From Mnemiopsis leidyi (taxonomy: Eukaryota; Ctenophora; Tentaculata; Lobata; Bolinopsidae): a stretch of DNA of 47,139 bases. Where the stretch lies: assembly GCA_000226015.1 (NCBI GenBank), contig JH153954.1:39604-86742 (forward strand). The letters run 5' to 3'. Positions within the stretch are counted from its first letter, which is position 1. Every line of letters starts with the position of its first letter. Below are positions 1-10,656 of this stretch, piece by piece. A model generated the notes under the pieces. The model saw only the letters and a program-made list of their open reading frames with translations. It ran no database searches and was not told the origin of the DNA. Both the position numbers and the translations under genes were made by a program.

Positions 1-395
1 ATTTTGATCCAATATCTGTGATTAAAGGTATTTTTCCATATACAGTGGTCTGCTGTACCACCAGAGGCCTCAGCTGATTTGCTTTTCCACTCAGTATAGC
101 AGTTAAGAAGATCCAACATAAACCCACATAAATTTGTTGTAAGGGAATTCTCAATAGAAATCGCTATATAATCCGGAAATTTGAGCTGGTTGATGACAAT
201 ATTCTTCCAAGGATGACTGAAGTTAGAATGAAGAATTTTATTTATTAGTGAGACTTTAAGTCCAATAATGAAATCACTAAACCTAAAAATATCTAAGCCA
301 CCAAGTTCACGTCGACGTGTGATTACATCCCTCCGAATTTTATCGATTTTACCACCCCATAAAAAATGAAATATAACTATATTGAGATTATTTTA
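1..395 (-). mobile_element. Non-LTR retrotransposon (LINE) fragment, C-terminal part of ORF2
   Basis: Read on the minus strand, this stretch is open from about 395 to the window edge. It encodes a typical post-reverse-transcriptase segment: FHFLWGGKIDKIRRDVI, then RRRELGGLDIFRFSDFI and SLINKILH. The FLWxGKxxKIxRD...GGL pattern is characteristic of the C-terminal region of non-LTR retrotransposon polymerases. A stop lies just upstream (around 397-405), so only a 5'-truncated or eroded piece is visible, and the element continues past position 1. The clade (CR1/L2-like or other) cannot be set from this piece. If ANKRD27 has exons further left, the fragment sits in one of its introns. Confidence 0.8.
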
Positions 396-1166
396 AAATT
401 GTCTTGAGTGTAAGATCGAAAGAGAGGGTTGCCATGTTAAGGACCCAGCAGTCAGACAATTGTTAGACTAGTTGGGTAGAGAAAACAGTACGGACTTTGA
501 AGAGTAGGGACTTTAACCATGCCTATGTGTCTTAGTTATATATATCTATATGCAATGCCTGTAATATGCACATGTTAGGTGTGGTGTTATATTGGCATAT
601 ATTGCCCGTGGTCACTGGTCAGAGAGTGCAGGCAATGTTTTCTTAGCGTGTTCGTTACCTTATCTACCTTATTGAGTCATTTGTACTTTATCTATGAGAA
701 TTTTAAAGGCTCTATCCTAAAAGCAAGAAAATTGCGAATCTCTAGGGAAATGAAAAACTTTAAAATGAGAGTTTATCTTTCGATATGATATATGTTAAAT
801 AGGAAATGACAACTGCCAGAAAATCTGCACTGTAAGTACGTTATCTGTATTCTGTGTACCCTCTTCATGATACACTGTTATGTTAAATCTCAGTTAATAA
901 TATTGGCCGCTTATCAAAAACACAGAAACACAGTTCGACCAATCAAACTCAAAGTCTGAAATTTTATTCAAAGTTCAATTTAAAATATATTAGCTTGCCT
1001 TGTCTTATTGGTGACATCAATTTTGTTTGTTCCAGTACTTAACGGCAAGTCTGACTATCATCATAAAATCTTAAGCTCGTTTTCTGCCACAGATCTATTT
1101 TACCTAACGAAATTTTAGTTAGTGACATTCGATATACGTTAACAACCTGAACTTAATTTATTTCAG
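396..1166. other. Non-coding stretch, probable ANKRD27 intron
   Basis: I found no exon with consistent splice signals or coding composition here. It ends in a clear polypyrimidine tract and CAG acceptor (1164-1166) that opens the first visible ANKRD27 exon. The small open frame around 579-788 has no family resemblance. Confidence 0.5.
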
Positions 1167-3610
1167 CTGTTTAGCAGCGAGCTTGAGCTGGAACAAATCA
1201 AGAAGAGATCAGCTAACCGAAACATAAACGAGGAGCAGGAAAAATTGTTCAGATTTTGTGCGGAGGGAGATCTTCAGATGATAAAACACAAACTTAACCT
1301 TAGAGTGAGTTGAGATATATAGCTCTGCTGACCTGTTAGAATTTACTCGAAGTTTGCGGACTAACTATAAGTTATAAAGCACCTCTTTTTTCATTTTTGT
1401 TATCCTGGGTTAGTGCAGTGTTGCTATCATTAACTAAGTAATTAAATAGTCAATACGGATATTCTGATACCAATAGTGTGCTCTGTTACCTTGTTACATT
1501 TTGTCCAAAATACGTATAAAATTTGTCCGAAATTTTTATCTATTTTTTCGTTCTAAATGATAAGAAACTTCACGCATTCGTACGTATTTAAAAGAAATAT
1601 CGCATACGCCGTATTTAGAGCCATTTTTGGCGTGATTAAGAACAATGTGATATTCCCCCCGCCCTCACTTTTCCGCCCCTCCTCCAGGACTTCAGAACGA
1701 GCAGTATGACACGACCACGGCTCCAGTCCATCAAAAAGAAATGTCACCCGCTCTGTCAGTGTGAAGAATGTTTTGAGGCGGTGGAACAGTCATCCATCTC
1801 CCGGTCCTTACTCCGTAACTCGGACCAGTATACTCTACTTCACATTGCCGCACTCTACGGACATGCGGACTTAGCTCTGCTCTTCGCCGGACACTTCAAC
1901 TGGATGCTGGATGCAGGTATAAGAGCAAGAGTTGTAACTTGATTTTGGAGTATGTTTTTCTTTTTATTTCGATTAATTAGAAGTTCGGTACACCTCTAAC
2001 ACAGTACCCCTAGCTCCTGTTTCAACATGTTTTATCTCAGTGACATCCCGACACAAGCTGTCTCCTCTTCACCTGGCGTGTCAGTACAACAACGAGCCTA
2101 TAGTCGACATTCTCATCACTGCTGGTAATACTTATCATGAATAGTTACTCGACTGTTGATTAAACATTGAGATTTAACTTTACTAAGAATACCAATAACA
2201 TGCACTCATTAAATGATTAATATCGGACAAGCCGTTAGCCGAGCCAGAAAATCGAATTATGACACAGACGATGAATTCGATCCTTAAATCTTAATACCCA
2301 GCCCATTCAAAAAACGCGTCGATCTTGAAGCTTTCTACTTTAATTCTTTGAAGATTAAGATTGAATTGTTTTTGGAAATGAAAATAAACATTGAAGTCTG
2401 GTGTACAATGACTGTACATTCTAGAGATCCTTGTAGGCGTCATTCGTGCTTGTTTACACTGTTGTTATATAAACTTAACGTGAACTGCAATTTTCCGTTT
2501 TAGGTTGTAACGTGAACTGCAGAGACGCGCAAGGGAACACCCCCTTACACTTCACGTGCACGAACGGTCACAGCGGGTGCGCGCTGCTCCTACTGGACGC
2601 GCAGTGCGACATCGCGCTGGGTAACGACCGAGGCGACACCGCGCTCCACTGCACCGCACGGTGGGGTCACATCCCCCTTGTAAACCTGCTACTCCGGTAC
2701 AATGCTCCTCCGGGAATCAAGAACAAGGACGGTCTCCTTCCCTTGCATCTCTCTCAGTTTGACGAGGTTTGCACGATTTCAACCAATTAGGGTTTACGGG
2801 AAGCCTGTTTTGCCACAGTCAGACTTAACTATTTTTCAATTGCAATCTAATTTGGTCAAATGTATGACTGTCTCAGCAGCCCCTTGTGTCTTGAGATAAA
2901 CAACCATCGTCCCAGGTATGTGAAGCACTTAGAAGGTCTATGGGTCTACTGTCAGGAGAACCGAGCGAAGACGACACAAGCTACACGGACTGTAACAGCC
3001 ACATTTCCAGTTGTAGTCCGCACGTGGAGCGTCGTGGGGCGGAGGAGGAGGAGGAGGGGGCACACCCGCCTGGGAGTAGGAAAAGCGAGGCAGGTGGAAG
3101 AAGTAAGAACTTGAACCTCTCCCCACTACATTCAGACCTAGGTAAGATCTTCTACCATGATACTATAATTTGTTTTAAGGTTTACCAACACCGCCTTCCC
3201 ATTATGAAGTTAGGCTTCAAAACATGAGTTTCTGTTTTACGCTTACAATTTAAGTTTTTAAGAATCCCGTAATTCCAGTTACAAATCCTGAAAGTGCAGC
3301 TCCACCGCCCGATACAACTCCAACAGCAGACTCCGCTCCCAGAACCTCATTACCCTGTTTATCTTCCACAACCGAGTCAGAACTCGGTATTATTCCTGAC
3401 ATGAACAGTCCTGTTTCTAGGAGTCTTGAAGGACAGACCTCCCCTCAAAACACCTGTAAATCACGTGACCAACCACATGACTCCCCCGAGCCTTGCTTAC
3501 GTGAGAGTGAGGAAGTCAGGGAACTGTTATCTGAGTGTTTATTGGAGGATGATGAGTTTGGGGAGGACTGGGTTCTGGAGAGCCGCCCTCTCAGTTTCTC
3601 AGAAGATTAA
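1167..3610 (+). CDS. ANKRD27: ANKRD27/VARP-like protein, C-terminal part (423 residues visible)
   Basis: Exons: 1167-1304, 1688-1916, 2041-2124, 2504-2766, 2916-3141, 3279-3610. All junctions keep phase and the sum is 424 codons including the stop. Exon 2 carries KKCHPLCQCEECFEAV, the four-cysteine CHPLCxCxxC motif called the zinc-fingernail in VARP, which binds the retromer subunit VPS29. Then come about five ankyrin repeats with the consensus cores TLLHIAALYGHADL, SPLHLACQYN, NTPLHFTCTNGHSG, DTALHCTARWGH and LPLHLS. The tail (exons 5-6) is Ser/Pro/Glu-rich and looks disordered, ending in FGEDWVLESRPLSFSED. In known VARP an N-terminal VPS9 GEF domain and a first ankyrin set precede this; those exons would lie left of the window. 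The family acts in endosomal sorting with retromer and Rab proteins. Identity rests on the zinc motif directly before ankyrins plus a disordered tail, matching the second half of vertebrate VARP. Confidence 0.85.
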
Positions 3611-3630
3611 GTTTTGTCACCATTGTTCGT

Positions 3631-4275
3631 AATCATGCGATTATTGTTGTTCACAAATTTCATATCACTGAGAGACGGAGGACTCGTTAAGCAGCGTATA
3701 ACAAAGTTTAGTATCTGCTTGTGCTAAATGTTTTTATTTACTATTTTTTGAATATCTGAAGCTTTAAAGCGAGTTCAGTACCTTAAGATTTACCTGTTCA
3801 CTACCGCTTAATTGAATGAGCATGGGACACTGGACAGGGCCAATTATTGCGTGCTTGAAATCTTCGATTTGTTGTAATGAGTACGATAATATGCCTGAGT
3901 AGGTCACTAAATTAGGGCGTTTACCAGGACGCCTCGTCATGATATTAGTCATTATTAATCATGCGATTATTGTTGTTCACAAATTTCATATCACTGAGAG
4001 ACGGAGGACTCGTTAAGCAGCGTATAACAAAGTTTAGTATCTGCTTGTGCTAAATGTTTTTATTTACTATTTTTTGAATATCTGAAGCTTTAAAGCGAGT
4101 TCAGTACCTTAAGATTTACCTGTTCACTACCGCTTAATTGAATGAGCATGGGACACTGGACAGGGCCAATTATTGCGTGCTTGAAATCTTCGATTTGTTG
4201 TAATGAGTACGATAATATGCCTGAGTAGGTCACTAAATTAGGGCGTTTACCAGGACGCCTCGTCATGATATTAGT
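3631..4275. repeat. Tandem duplication, 326-bp period, two copies
   Basis: Copy 1 runs 3631-3949 and copy 2 runs 3957-4275. They appear identical over about 319 bp, both beginning aatcatgcgattattg and ending in gatattagt, joined by cattatt. The first copy begins 20 bp after the ANKRD27 stop codon, so the duplication probably lies in the 3' untranslated region. The apparent identity implies a recent event or an assembly duplicate. Short open frames on the minus strand inside it have no family resemblance. Confidence 0.9.
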
Positions 4276-4720
4276 GCTTGATGGTGCAGGGATTTGAATT
4301 TGTCTCAAAATTAAGTTTGGGTCTTGACATAAATTTTTTCTGAGTTTCTTAATATGTTGGGCACCGTTAAGTTGAGTAAATGCTTGTGTATTTGTGCTAT
4401 TTGTTGCTACCTGTTAAATTCATTGTAATGTGAGTTTGTGACATTGTAATGTGAGTGTTATTGTACGACAAGTGTTATTTTGGCTGTTCTTGTTTTTATT
4501 TTGATTGCGCGGGGTTTCTGCTTTTATCCTTCAGACTTGATTGTTGGTGTGAGCTTTCTAACTTTTCGATTCTGATTGTCTGATAAATTGATAGAAAACA
4601 AACCGAGATTAAACATTGTGCTGTGTTTGTAATTTGTAATTGATCACTTAAATTTTATTGATTTCTAATTTCACTTTTATACGACTGTTGATTGAGTTTT
4701 TGTCATCATTTTAACTTTTC

Positions 4721-4726
4721 AATAAA
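4721..4726 (+). terminator. Candidate poly(A) signal AATAAA for ANKRD27
   Basis: An AATAAA hexamer lies in T-rich sequence about 1.1 kb past the ANKRD27 stop and about 320 bp before the SLC25 start codon. The position is plausible but there is no transcript support. Confidence 0.35.
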
Positions 4727-5041
4727 ATTTACTTGGAATTCTGTTTGATACGTTTGCTTTAGACTTTCGATTATCAACAAAATAATTCATGATTTTAAGC
4801 CGCTTTAACAATTTATAATGGTGTTACTCTTACTCTTTATTAGATTTCTAGTATGTAAAGTTGCGTCTACAAGTCAAGACTAAAGTTCCACACAACACAA
4901 CTCCCCTCTTTTCTCCTCTAATCCGAATCCCTTCACACCACCCTCCTTCCTAGCTCCCCAAAATACTTCAGCGATTTTAGAGCTACATAGTGCAGTAACG
5001 CCCAACGACGTAACGCCAAGCACCGTATCGGAGAGTCCGGG

Positions 5042-8000
5042 ATGCCTTGGCAGGCGTTTGTGTATGGTGGGCTAGCTGCCATGACTGCTGAAGCTCTAAC
5101 GTTTCCTATCGATATGAGCAAGACTCGCCTACAAATTCAGGTGCGAAGTTTTACATTCTTCTGTCTGCTCAAGTAAATTGTTAAATTCTATCTTTGTCTA
5201 TAAATTCTAGAGCGATGTTTACATTCCTACCTGTGTCGTAACTCCCACTTTGACTCTTTCTAACCGAGTCTGAATCGCCTTCAGGGGCAAGTAGCGGACG
5301 CTAGGTTATCAGCTTTGAAGTACAGGGGTATGATACACACGCTGGTAACGGTGGGGCGGCAGGAAGGGGTAATGTCCCTCTTTACTGGAGCTAAGTTTGC
5401 TCTACTCAGGCAGGGAACGTACGGAACTATTCGACTGGGTAAGTTTATTTCTGGCACCTCAATCTGATATCTAAGTACCAGCTCTCTCTCTCTCTTTTCA
5501 AAGTCTCCGAAAGTTGAGTTGGATGCAGAGCACAACATTGAATAATGCCTTGTTACTTTACAGTTTTTATTACAGTAAAGGTATGTACTTCAGGTATTTA
5601 CTACAGTATCAAGGACAAGTGGGAGCAGAAGAATGTGGGGGTAAAGATGCCTTTACCACACTTGGTCTTACTAGGGGGTGTTGCTGGTGTTATTGGTTCT
5701 TATGTGGGTAATTGATCTCAAATACGTCCTGTCAGCAAATATTTTCTGTCAATAATTTACCACGTCTTAATCTTTTTTAATTTTTGATTCATGTCGAAAG
5801 TGTCAGTAAAAGTGCCAGTGAAAGAATTTATGTCGTACACCAAAGTGGCATTTCAAACGTTCTCACTTGTTCACCACATATTTCTCTCCCTCTCCAGATA
5901 ACCACGCCCACTGATGTTATGCGAGTAAGAATGCAGGCATGTCATCATACTAAATCCCCACCTCTTATTCGCAGTTTTGTCAACATTTTCAAAACAGAGG
6001 GTTTATATTTAGTTTTAATCCATTTCTTTTGTGTATTTTTATGTTTTAAACAGCTTCTCTACCTAGATTGATCACGGATGTTATTATTCGAAGAATAATA
6101 ACATCCAGTTATTATTCGAAGAATCGCCCAAATTTAAATATAAAGAACTTACCACCTCAGGTATGCGAGGTGTTTACAGAGGTGCTATACCTAACGCTCA
6201 ACGTGCTGCTGTGGTTAACGGCGTACAGATACCCACCTATGACGTCACCAAGAGGAATCTCATCGCTGCTGGCTTTCAGGTAGTCTTTGTTTTGAGTGAT
6301 CAAAGAATTTGATTTATTTATTGACTGTCTGATTAAGTCTAACCACGCTCAATACTGTAAAGAATCAAATTTTACAAAAAAAACGTACGTTTGACAAAAC
6401 TGAATAAACATAAAGTTTAAGTAGCATAAAAGAGCTATCTGAACAACTTATCTGAAGAGTCCTGCTTCAATTAAGATATTGGGAAACAATTAAATATACG
6501 GCTTATAAAAACAGGAAATGTATCAATCTAATAAGCAGCAGATATGAGATTAACTTCTACTCTGATCAACGAAACAAAAATTAATCCCTGACTTTTAATC
6601 GCATCAATCAGATTTGTTGTTTTCTCCCCTTACCCCTTCCTCTTCCTCCTCATCAAGAACGTGCGTCCCTGCAGTTCTCATTGTCAAGGATTGAGAATTA
6701 ACCGACTCCTGATCCTCCGCAAACGTTCCGTACTTCTTCTTTCCGTCACCTCTTGACTCGTGTTGATCAATTCTCTCTTGAATAGCCATAGCAAGCCCGA
6801 CCTCCCTCTTAGCAGCCCTGACGGCCTCGTCAGCTGTTTTAAAGTTGGGAATAGCTATCCCGAAACTCTGAGAATCTTCACACAGCTCTTCGGACAGTCC
6901 AACACTGAACAACAGAATCTTCTCACTTCTACAGTCGTCCTGAATACCCTTCAAGCTCTCCAGGGCGGTGATGTCCAGCTCACCGAACTTGCTCGTGTCC
7001 AGGATGATGGCGTTAACGGTGGTGGATTGAGAGAAGAAGAACTTCTTCCTCTCCCAATACAGAGCCTCCTCCACCCTCTCCTTGACAAAGTTAACACTGA
7101 GATAGTTCCAGCCACTGTCAACCTCCACCAATATAACTCCACCACCCATGTCGTGTACGTGTGTGTCGGGTCGGAGGTTCCTGGCAACCACCAGGAGCAG
7201 ATCAAACACTACTCCCACTATTATACCGTACTCGATACCCAGTAACAAGACACAGGAGAAGGTAACTATCCAGCTGACTGCTCCGAGCTTTCTTACCCTC
7301 CACATTTCTACTGGAATACAGAAGTTTATCATGAAGACCACCGCGAATATGATCACAGCGGCTAGAGCGGCTAGCGGGATGTAGGAGAAGAAAACAGTGA
7401 GGAAGAGGAGACAGAGCACCACTATGAGTCCGGTCCAGAACCCTCCAAACTGAGTTCGGACTCCAGACTCACTGTTGACCGAGGACCGGGAGAAAGACCC
7501 AGTTACAGGGTAACACTGGAAGAAGGAACCAGCAATGTTACACATGCCCAGAGCAATCATCTCCTGGCTGTTGTTCACCTCGTACTTGTTCTTCTTGCTG
7601 AATGATTTAGCGATAGCTAACCCTTCCAGCAGGCCTATCAGCGCGATAACTAGCCCGTTTATCAGTAAACTAGCCCACTGGTCGTGGAACTTCTGAAACA
7701 CACTGATATCGAGAGATTGTAGCCCGGGTTGAATGTAGCCGATAACGATGAAGGGAGTATCGTCATCCACGTAAAGACAGTAGTCAAGTAGTGCAGCTCC
7801 CAGCACCACTATGATGTTCCTCATCAGACCAACATACCACAGAGATCTCCAGAAAAAGTACATTGGAGTTCTGCCTCCCTCTTGGAGCTCCAGGTTGTAT
7901 CGTATTGCTGATATCTTCTGTAACAACCACAACAAGAATAATATAGCTAGACAGGTGAATCCTAGCAGTGCGTCTGTCCATCTTATCTGATTGTATTTAG

Positions 8001-10656
8001 TGAATATATCAATACAGACGTCTATAAAGTCAGTGTCCCAGTCCTTGATACCGACCAGATCACCTATCTCTCCAGCTGCTATCTTTATCGCAGCAGCTGA
8101 AGTAAATCCAGCAAGAGTAGGATAAGAAATGAGCCACATGACCCAGCCGAACTCCAACATTCCCAGAATGAGCATGTACAGACCTGCTACCAAAGAGAGA
8201 CAGATGGCGTACGCCACGTCCCCGTCAGCAGTGCTTGCTACCAGGGAGGACATGATGGAAGTAGGTCCTACTGTCACGTCCTTACTCGTCCCAAACAGAA
8301 TGTACGTCCAGGCTCCAATGTAGGCGGAGTACAGCCCGTACACCGCCGGCAAGTTGGCCGTGATGGCGTAGGCGAGACTCTGCGGCACAACCATGAGTCC
8401 CACTGTTGTCCCTGCTATGAGATCTGCATTGCCCTTCTCGACAGAGTAGTGTGGGACCCAGGTGACGACTGGGAGTCGCTTCTTGCCGTAGTCCAGACAG
8501 CATCTCTTCTGACAGAGTCCCCCGCAGCAGGTATCGTCCCTGGGTCCGGTCTCTCCTTCCTCATCCCCCATACACACCCGGGATTTGGGGTAGTCACGTG
8601 TTCATCTTGTAGTGTAGATACGGGTCTCTTCACATTTTTTATCTGACCATGTGGCACTGAGTAAGGAGAAGTTAGAACTTCAGGTGATTTAAAGATACAG
8701 GTTCAAAATTTATTTCTTACAGTTGCAACACGACATCCGACAAGTTAATTATTACTAAGGAGAACTTCATAGACATGCACTTCTAATCTTAAGAAATTTC
8801 ATTCATTTGTAGTGCCCACATTTATAAGCATAGATATCGTATAATGAGACCGACGCATATTAAGCCCGACGAAATAATATTGAAAATTTAAGTAAAAAGC
8901 AAACGAACGATTCTAGGAAGGTAACGAAAAGGAGGCGCCGGTACAACTGTGTACAAAAATCACAGAGTCAAGTAACTTGATGTACACTGACACTTTGTTG
9001 AGTGCATATTGAGACAATTTCCTGTCTTAGTCGCAGTTTGTTGGAAATTGTTGCTAAATCTGTACAACTTCGTTACCCTCACGTCCCATATGCTCCAAAT
9101 CTCATCAAAACCTGAAATCTTCGCTAAAGCCATAAATAATCCATAATCCACTACAAACTGACACATGTTTGAATTTTCTTCGCGACAAGGGTTTAAACTA
9201 AAATCCTCTCAAAAGCTGCTGCTTACAAATCGAAATCTAAAGATCTGGTTCCAACACCATTGTGATGCCAGACGAGATCTGTGTAGTGTAACTAGTGATT
9301 TTCTGAGACTTTGCTTACAGTTTCCTGTAATTATGTAGTGTCAATAGTATAGTGCCTGTACAGTGTATACTGATCTTCTTATTACTTTTATTTGCAAACA
9401 CTCACAAAGACTCAAGATGACAACATGAAAACAGAAGAGATCATTGTGTTTTAAAAACCATTCGCTTCGTCATTGCACAGCACCGTGAACATTTTTTTTG
9501 ATAAAGCTACTAATTTTAAAATTGCCTCTGTGATTATGATAGGTTTGAATCATGAAAGTTTTCGCCCCAATTTGAAAAATTTGCTCTTCTTTAGCTAATT
9601 TTCAGCAACATTTTGGGACAAATCGTAATGTATCCGGCAAGTATTTAAATAAGCTTAATTTCCTGACGGAATAGACAAAACCAAGTATAAAAACTCACGA
9701 CAGCGAAGCACGTGTTTTGAAAACACACATATCTTTTAAAGTGTAAGCTTGGTGCGGAGCTGAGCGTGGGAGCGTCTACATATCATTTCATATATGTCAC
9801 GTGTTTACTTGTAACTACATATATATCACGTGTTTACTTGTAACTACATATATGTCACGTGTTTACTTGTGACTACATATATGTCACGTGTTTACTTGTA
9901 ACTACATATATGTCACGTGTTTACTTGTAACTACATATATGTCACGTGTTTACTTGTAACTACATATATGTCACGTGTTTACTTGTAACTACATATATGT
10001 CACGTGTTTACTTGTAATTACATATATGTCATATACGAATTGTTTTGAAATAATCATTCTTGTTCTTGCATTTCTTAATTACGGATTATCACCTGTGATA
10101 TTTACAACTCGACAAATCAGACAGTTTGAATCAACCAAATTGTTTTCTAAATTACTTCGACCAATATATTTGTTTGTTCCAGGACAACAAAAAGACCCAC
10201 TTCGGCTCAAGCTTGTTTGCTGGATTTCTAGGTTCCTGTTTCTCACAACCTATAGATGTCGCTAAAACGAGGATGATGAACCAGAAACTTCTAAGCGATC
10301 CAAACGTATGTTATACTATGCCATGTTTTTGAAGTGCTATTTACATAATTAAATAATTGTAATGTAATTTTCAAACTGTATCTACTCATGTCAGAAATTA
10401 TTATTCAAATTTTAAACGTGGATAATAGGACTGAAAACGGAAACCCTAACCCTTGCCCTCGTAGGTCAAGATCTACAAAGGAGTGTTGGACACTCTACTA
10501 AACACTGCTCGTCATGAAGGGGTACTTGCTCTCTGGAAGGGATTCGTCCCCACTTTCTGTAGACTCGGACCTTGGAATGTCCTTTTCTTCATGTCTTTAG
10601 AACAGTTCAGACTTCTTGATAACTTCCTCAATGACCGAACTGTATCTGTTTTTTGA
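5042..10656 (+). CDS. SLC25A30: Mitochondrial carrier, UCP5/KMCP1 type (SLC25A14/SLC25A30-like), 299 aa
   Basis: Exons: 5042-5140, 5285-5438, 5594-5703, 5898-6000, 6161-6279, 10183-10305, 10465-10656; total 300 codons with stop. All three carrier signatures Px[DE]xx[KR] are present: [10 protein letters not shown] (repeat 1), [10 protein letters not shown] (repeat 2) and [12 protein letters not shown] (repeat 3). The opening [15 protein letters not shown], the RMMNQ motif and the closing [14 protein letters not shown] are typical of the SLC25A14/A30 branch of the uncoupling-protein clade, inner-membrane carriers with six helices. The length matches the family (about 290-325). The exon 3 donor is GTGGGT at 5704 rather than the GTAATT a few bases on; only this choice keeps GVIGSYITTPTDV in frame and aligned to the family. 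Intron 5 (6280-10182, 3.9 kb) is far larger than the others and contains another gene on the opposite strand. SLC25A14 versus SLC25A30 cannot be told apart; the ancestor may predate that split. Confidence 0.9.
6076..6106. repeat. Perfect hairpin, 14-bp arms, 3-nt loop
   Basis: The sequence ggatgttattattc-gaa-gaataataacatcc lies in intron 4 of the SLC25 gene, 54 bp before the next exon. A partial copy, gttattattcgaagaat, follows directly (6108-6124). It could be a fold in the pre-mRNA or the end of a small inverted-repeat element. Confidence 0.8.
6604..8571 (-). CDS. SLC26A11: SLC26 (SulP) anion transporter, SLC26A11-like, intronless, 655 aa
   Basis: This is a single-exon membrane protein starting at ATG 8571; the frame stays open two codons upstream but with no ATG. 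The N terminus is Cys-rich ([11 protein letters not shown]). The SulP core follows: [20 protein letters not shown], then [34 protein letters not shown] and [20 protein letters not shown]. Many hydrophobic helices continue to about residue 470. A cytoplasmic STAS domain follows, with [20 protein letters not shown] at its centre, and an acidic tail ([12 protein letters not shown]). These signatures fit sodium-independent sulfate/anion exchangers, closest to SLC26A11. The SulP signature has Ala where many members have Pro before VYGLY. The gene lies wholly inside SLC25 intron 5, in opposite orientation. Absence of introns among intron-rich neighbours suggests a retrocopy or intron loss; the open frame and full domain set argue that it is functional. 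A TTTATT (AATAAA on the minus strand) occurs near 6312-6320. Confidence 0.9.
   Translation of the reverse strand: MGDEEGETGPRDDTCCGGLCQKRCCLDYGKKRLPVVTWVPHYSVEKGNADLIAGTTVGLMVVPQSLAYAITANLPAVYGLYSAYIGAWTYILFGTSKDVTVGPTSIMSSLVASTADGDVAYAICLSLVAGLYMLILGMLEFGWVMWLISYPTLAGFTSAAAIKIAAGEIGDLVGIKDWDTDFIDVCIDIFTKYNQIRWTDALLGFTCLAILFLLWLLQKISAIRYNLELQEGGRTPMYFFWRSLWYVGLMRNIIVVLGAALLDYCLYVDDDTPFIVIGYIQPGLQSLDISVFQKFHDQWASLLINGLVIALIGLLEGLAIAKSFSKKNKYEVNNSQEMIALGMCNIAGSFFQCYPVTGSFSRSSVNSESGVRTQFGGFWTGLIVVLCLLFLTVFFSYIPLAALAAVIIFAVVFMINFCIPVEMWRVRKLGAVSWIVTFSCVLLLGIEYGIIVGVVFDLLLVVARNLRPDTHVHDMGGGVILVEVDSGWNYLSVNFVKERVEEALYWERKKFFFSQSTTVNAIILDTSKFGELDITALESLKGIQDDCRSEKILLFSVGLSEELCEDSQSFGIAIPNFKTADEAVRAAKREVGLAMAIQERIDQHESRGDGKKKYGTFAEDQESVNSQSLTMRTAGTHVLDEEEEEGVRGENNKSD
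8572..9786. other. SLC26 upstream region inside SLC25 intron 5
   Basis: This must hold the promoter and 5' untranslated region of the minus-strand SLC26 gene. It is AT-rich. I recognise no clear TATA box, further exon or RNA gene. Confidence 0.4.
9787..10031. repeat. 29-bp minisatellite carrying E-boxes
   Basis: The unit tacatatatgtcacgtgttt plus acttgtaac repeats with a strict 29-bp period (starts at 9816, 9845, 9874, 9903, 9932, 9961, 9990), plus partial units at both ends. Eight units contain the palindrome CACGTG. The copies are almost identical. It lies in SLC25 intron 5, about 150 bp before exon 6 and 1.2 kb upstream of the SLC26 start. Confidence 0.95.

Larger units (their letters stand above)
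3611..5041 (+). other. ANKRD27 3' flank and intergenic region
   Basis: This stretch has no convincing coding sequence. It holds the 326-bp tandem duplication (3631-4275), AT-rich sequence with a short direct repeat of cattgtaatgtgagt around 4421-4460, a candidate poly(A) signal at 4721, and the probable 5' untranslated region of the next gene, with acceptor-like CTTCAG sites near 4970. Confidence 0.5.

Noticed and set aside
3764..4308. Paired 62- and 72-codon minus-strand frames with the same sequence
   Set aside because: They are identical only because the DNA is tandemly duplicated; no start context or homology supports a gene.
6760..7245. 161-codon plus-strand frame inside the SLC26 gene
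   Set aside because: It is the antisense shadow of the STAS/C-terminal region of the transporter, which has clear family motifs.
9787..10031. CRISPR-like array
   Set aside because: Units are contiguous without unique spacers and the genome is animal; it is a minisatellite.
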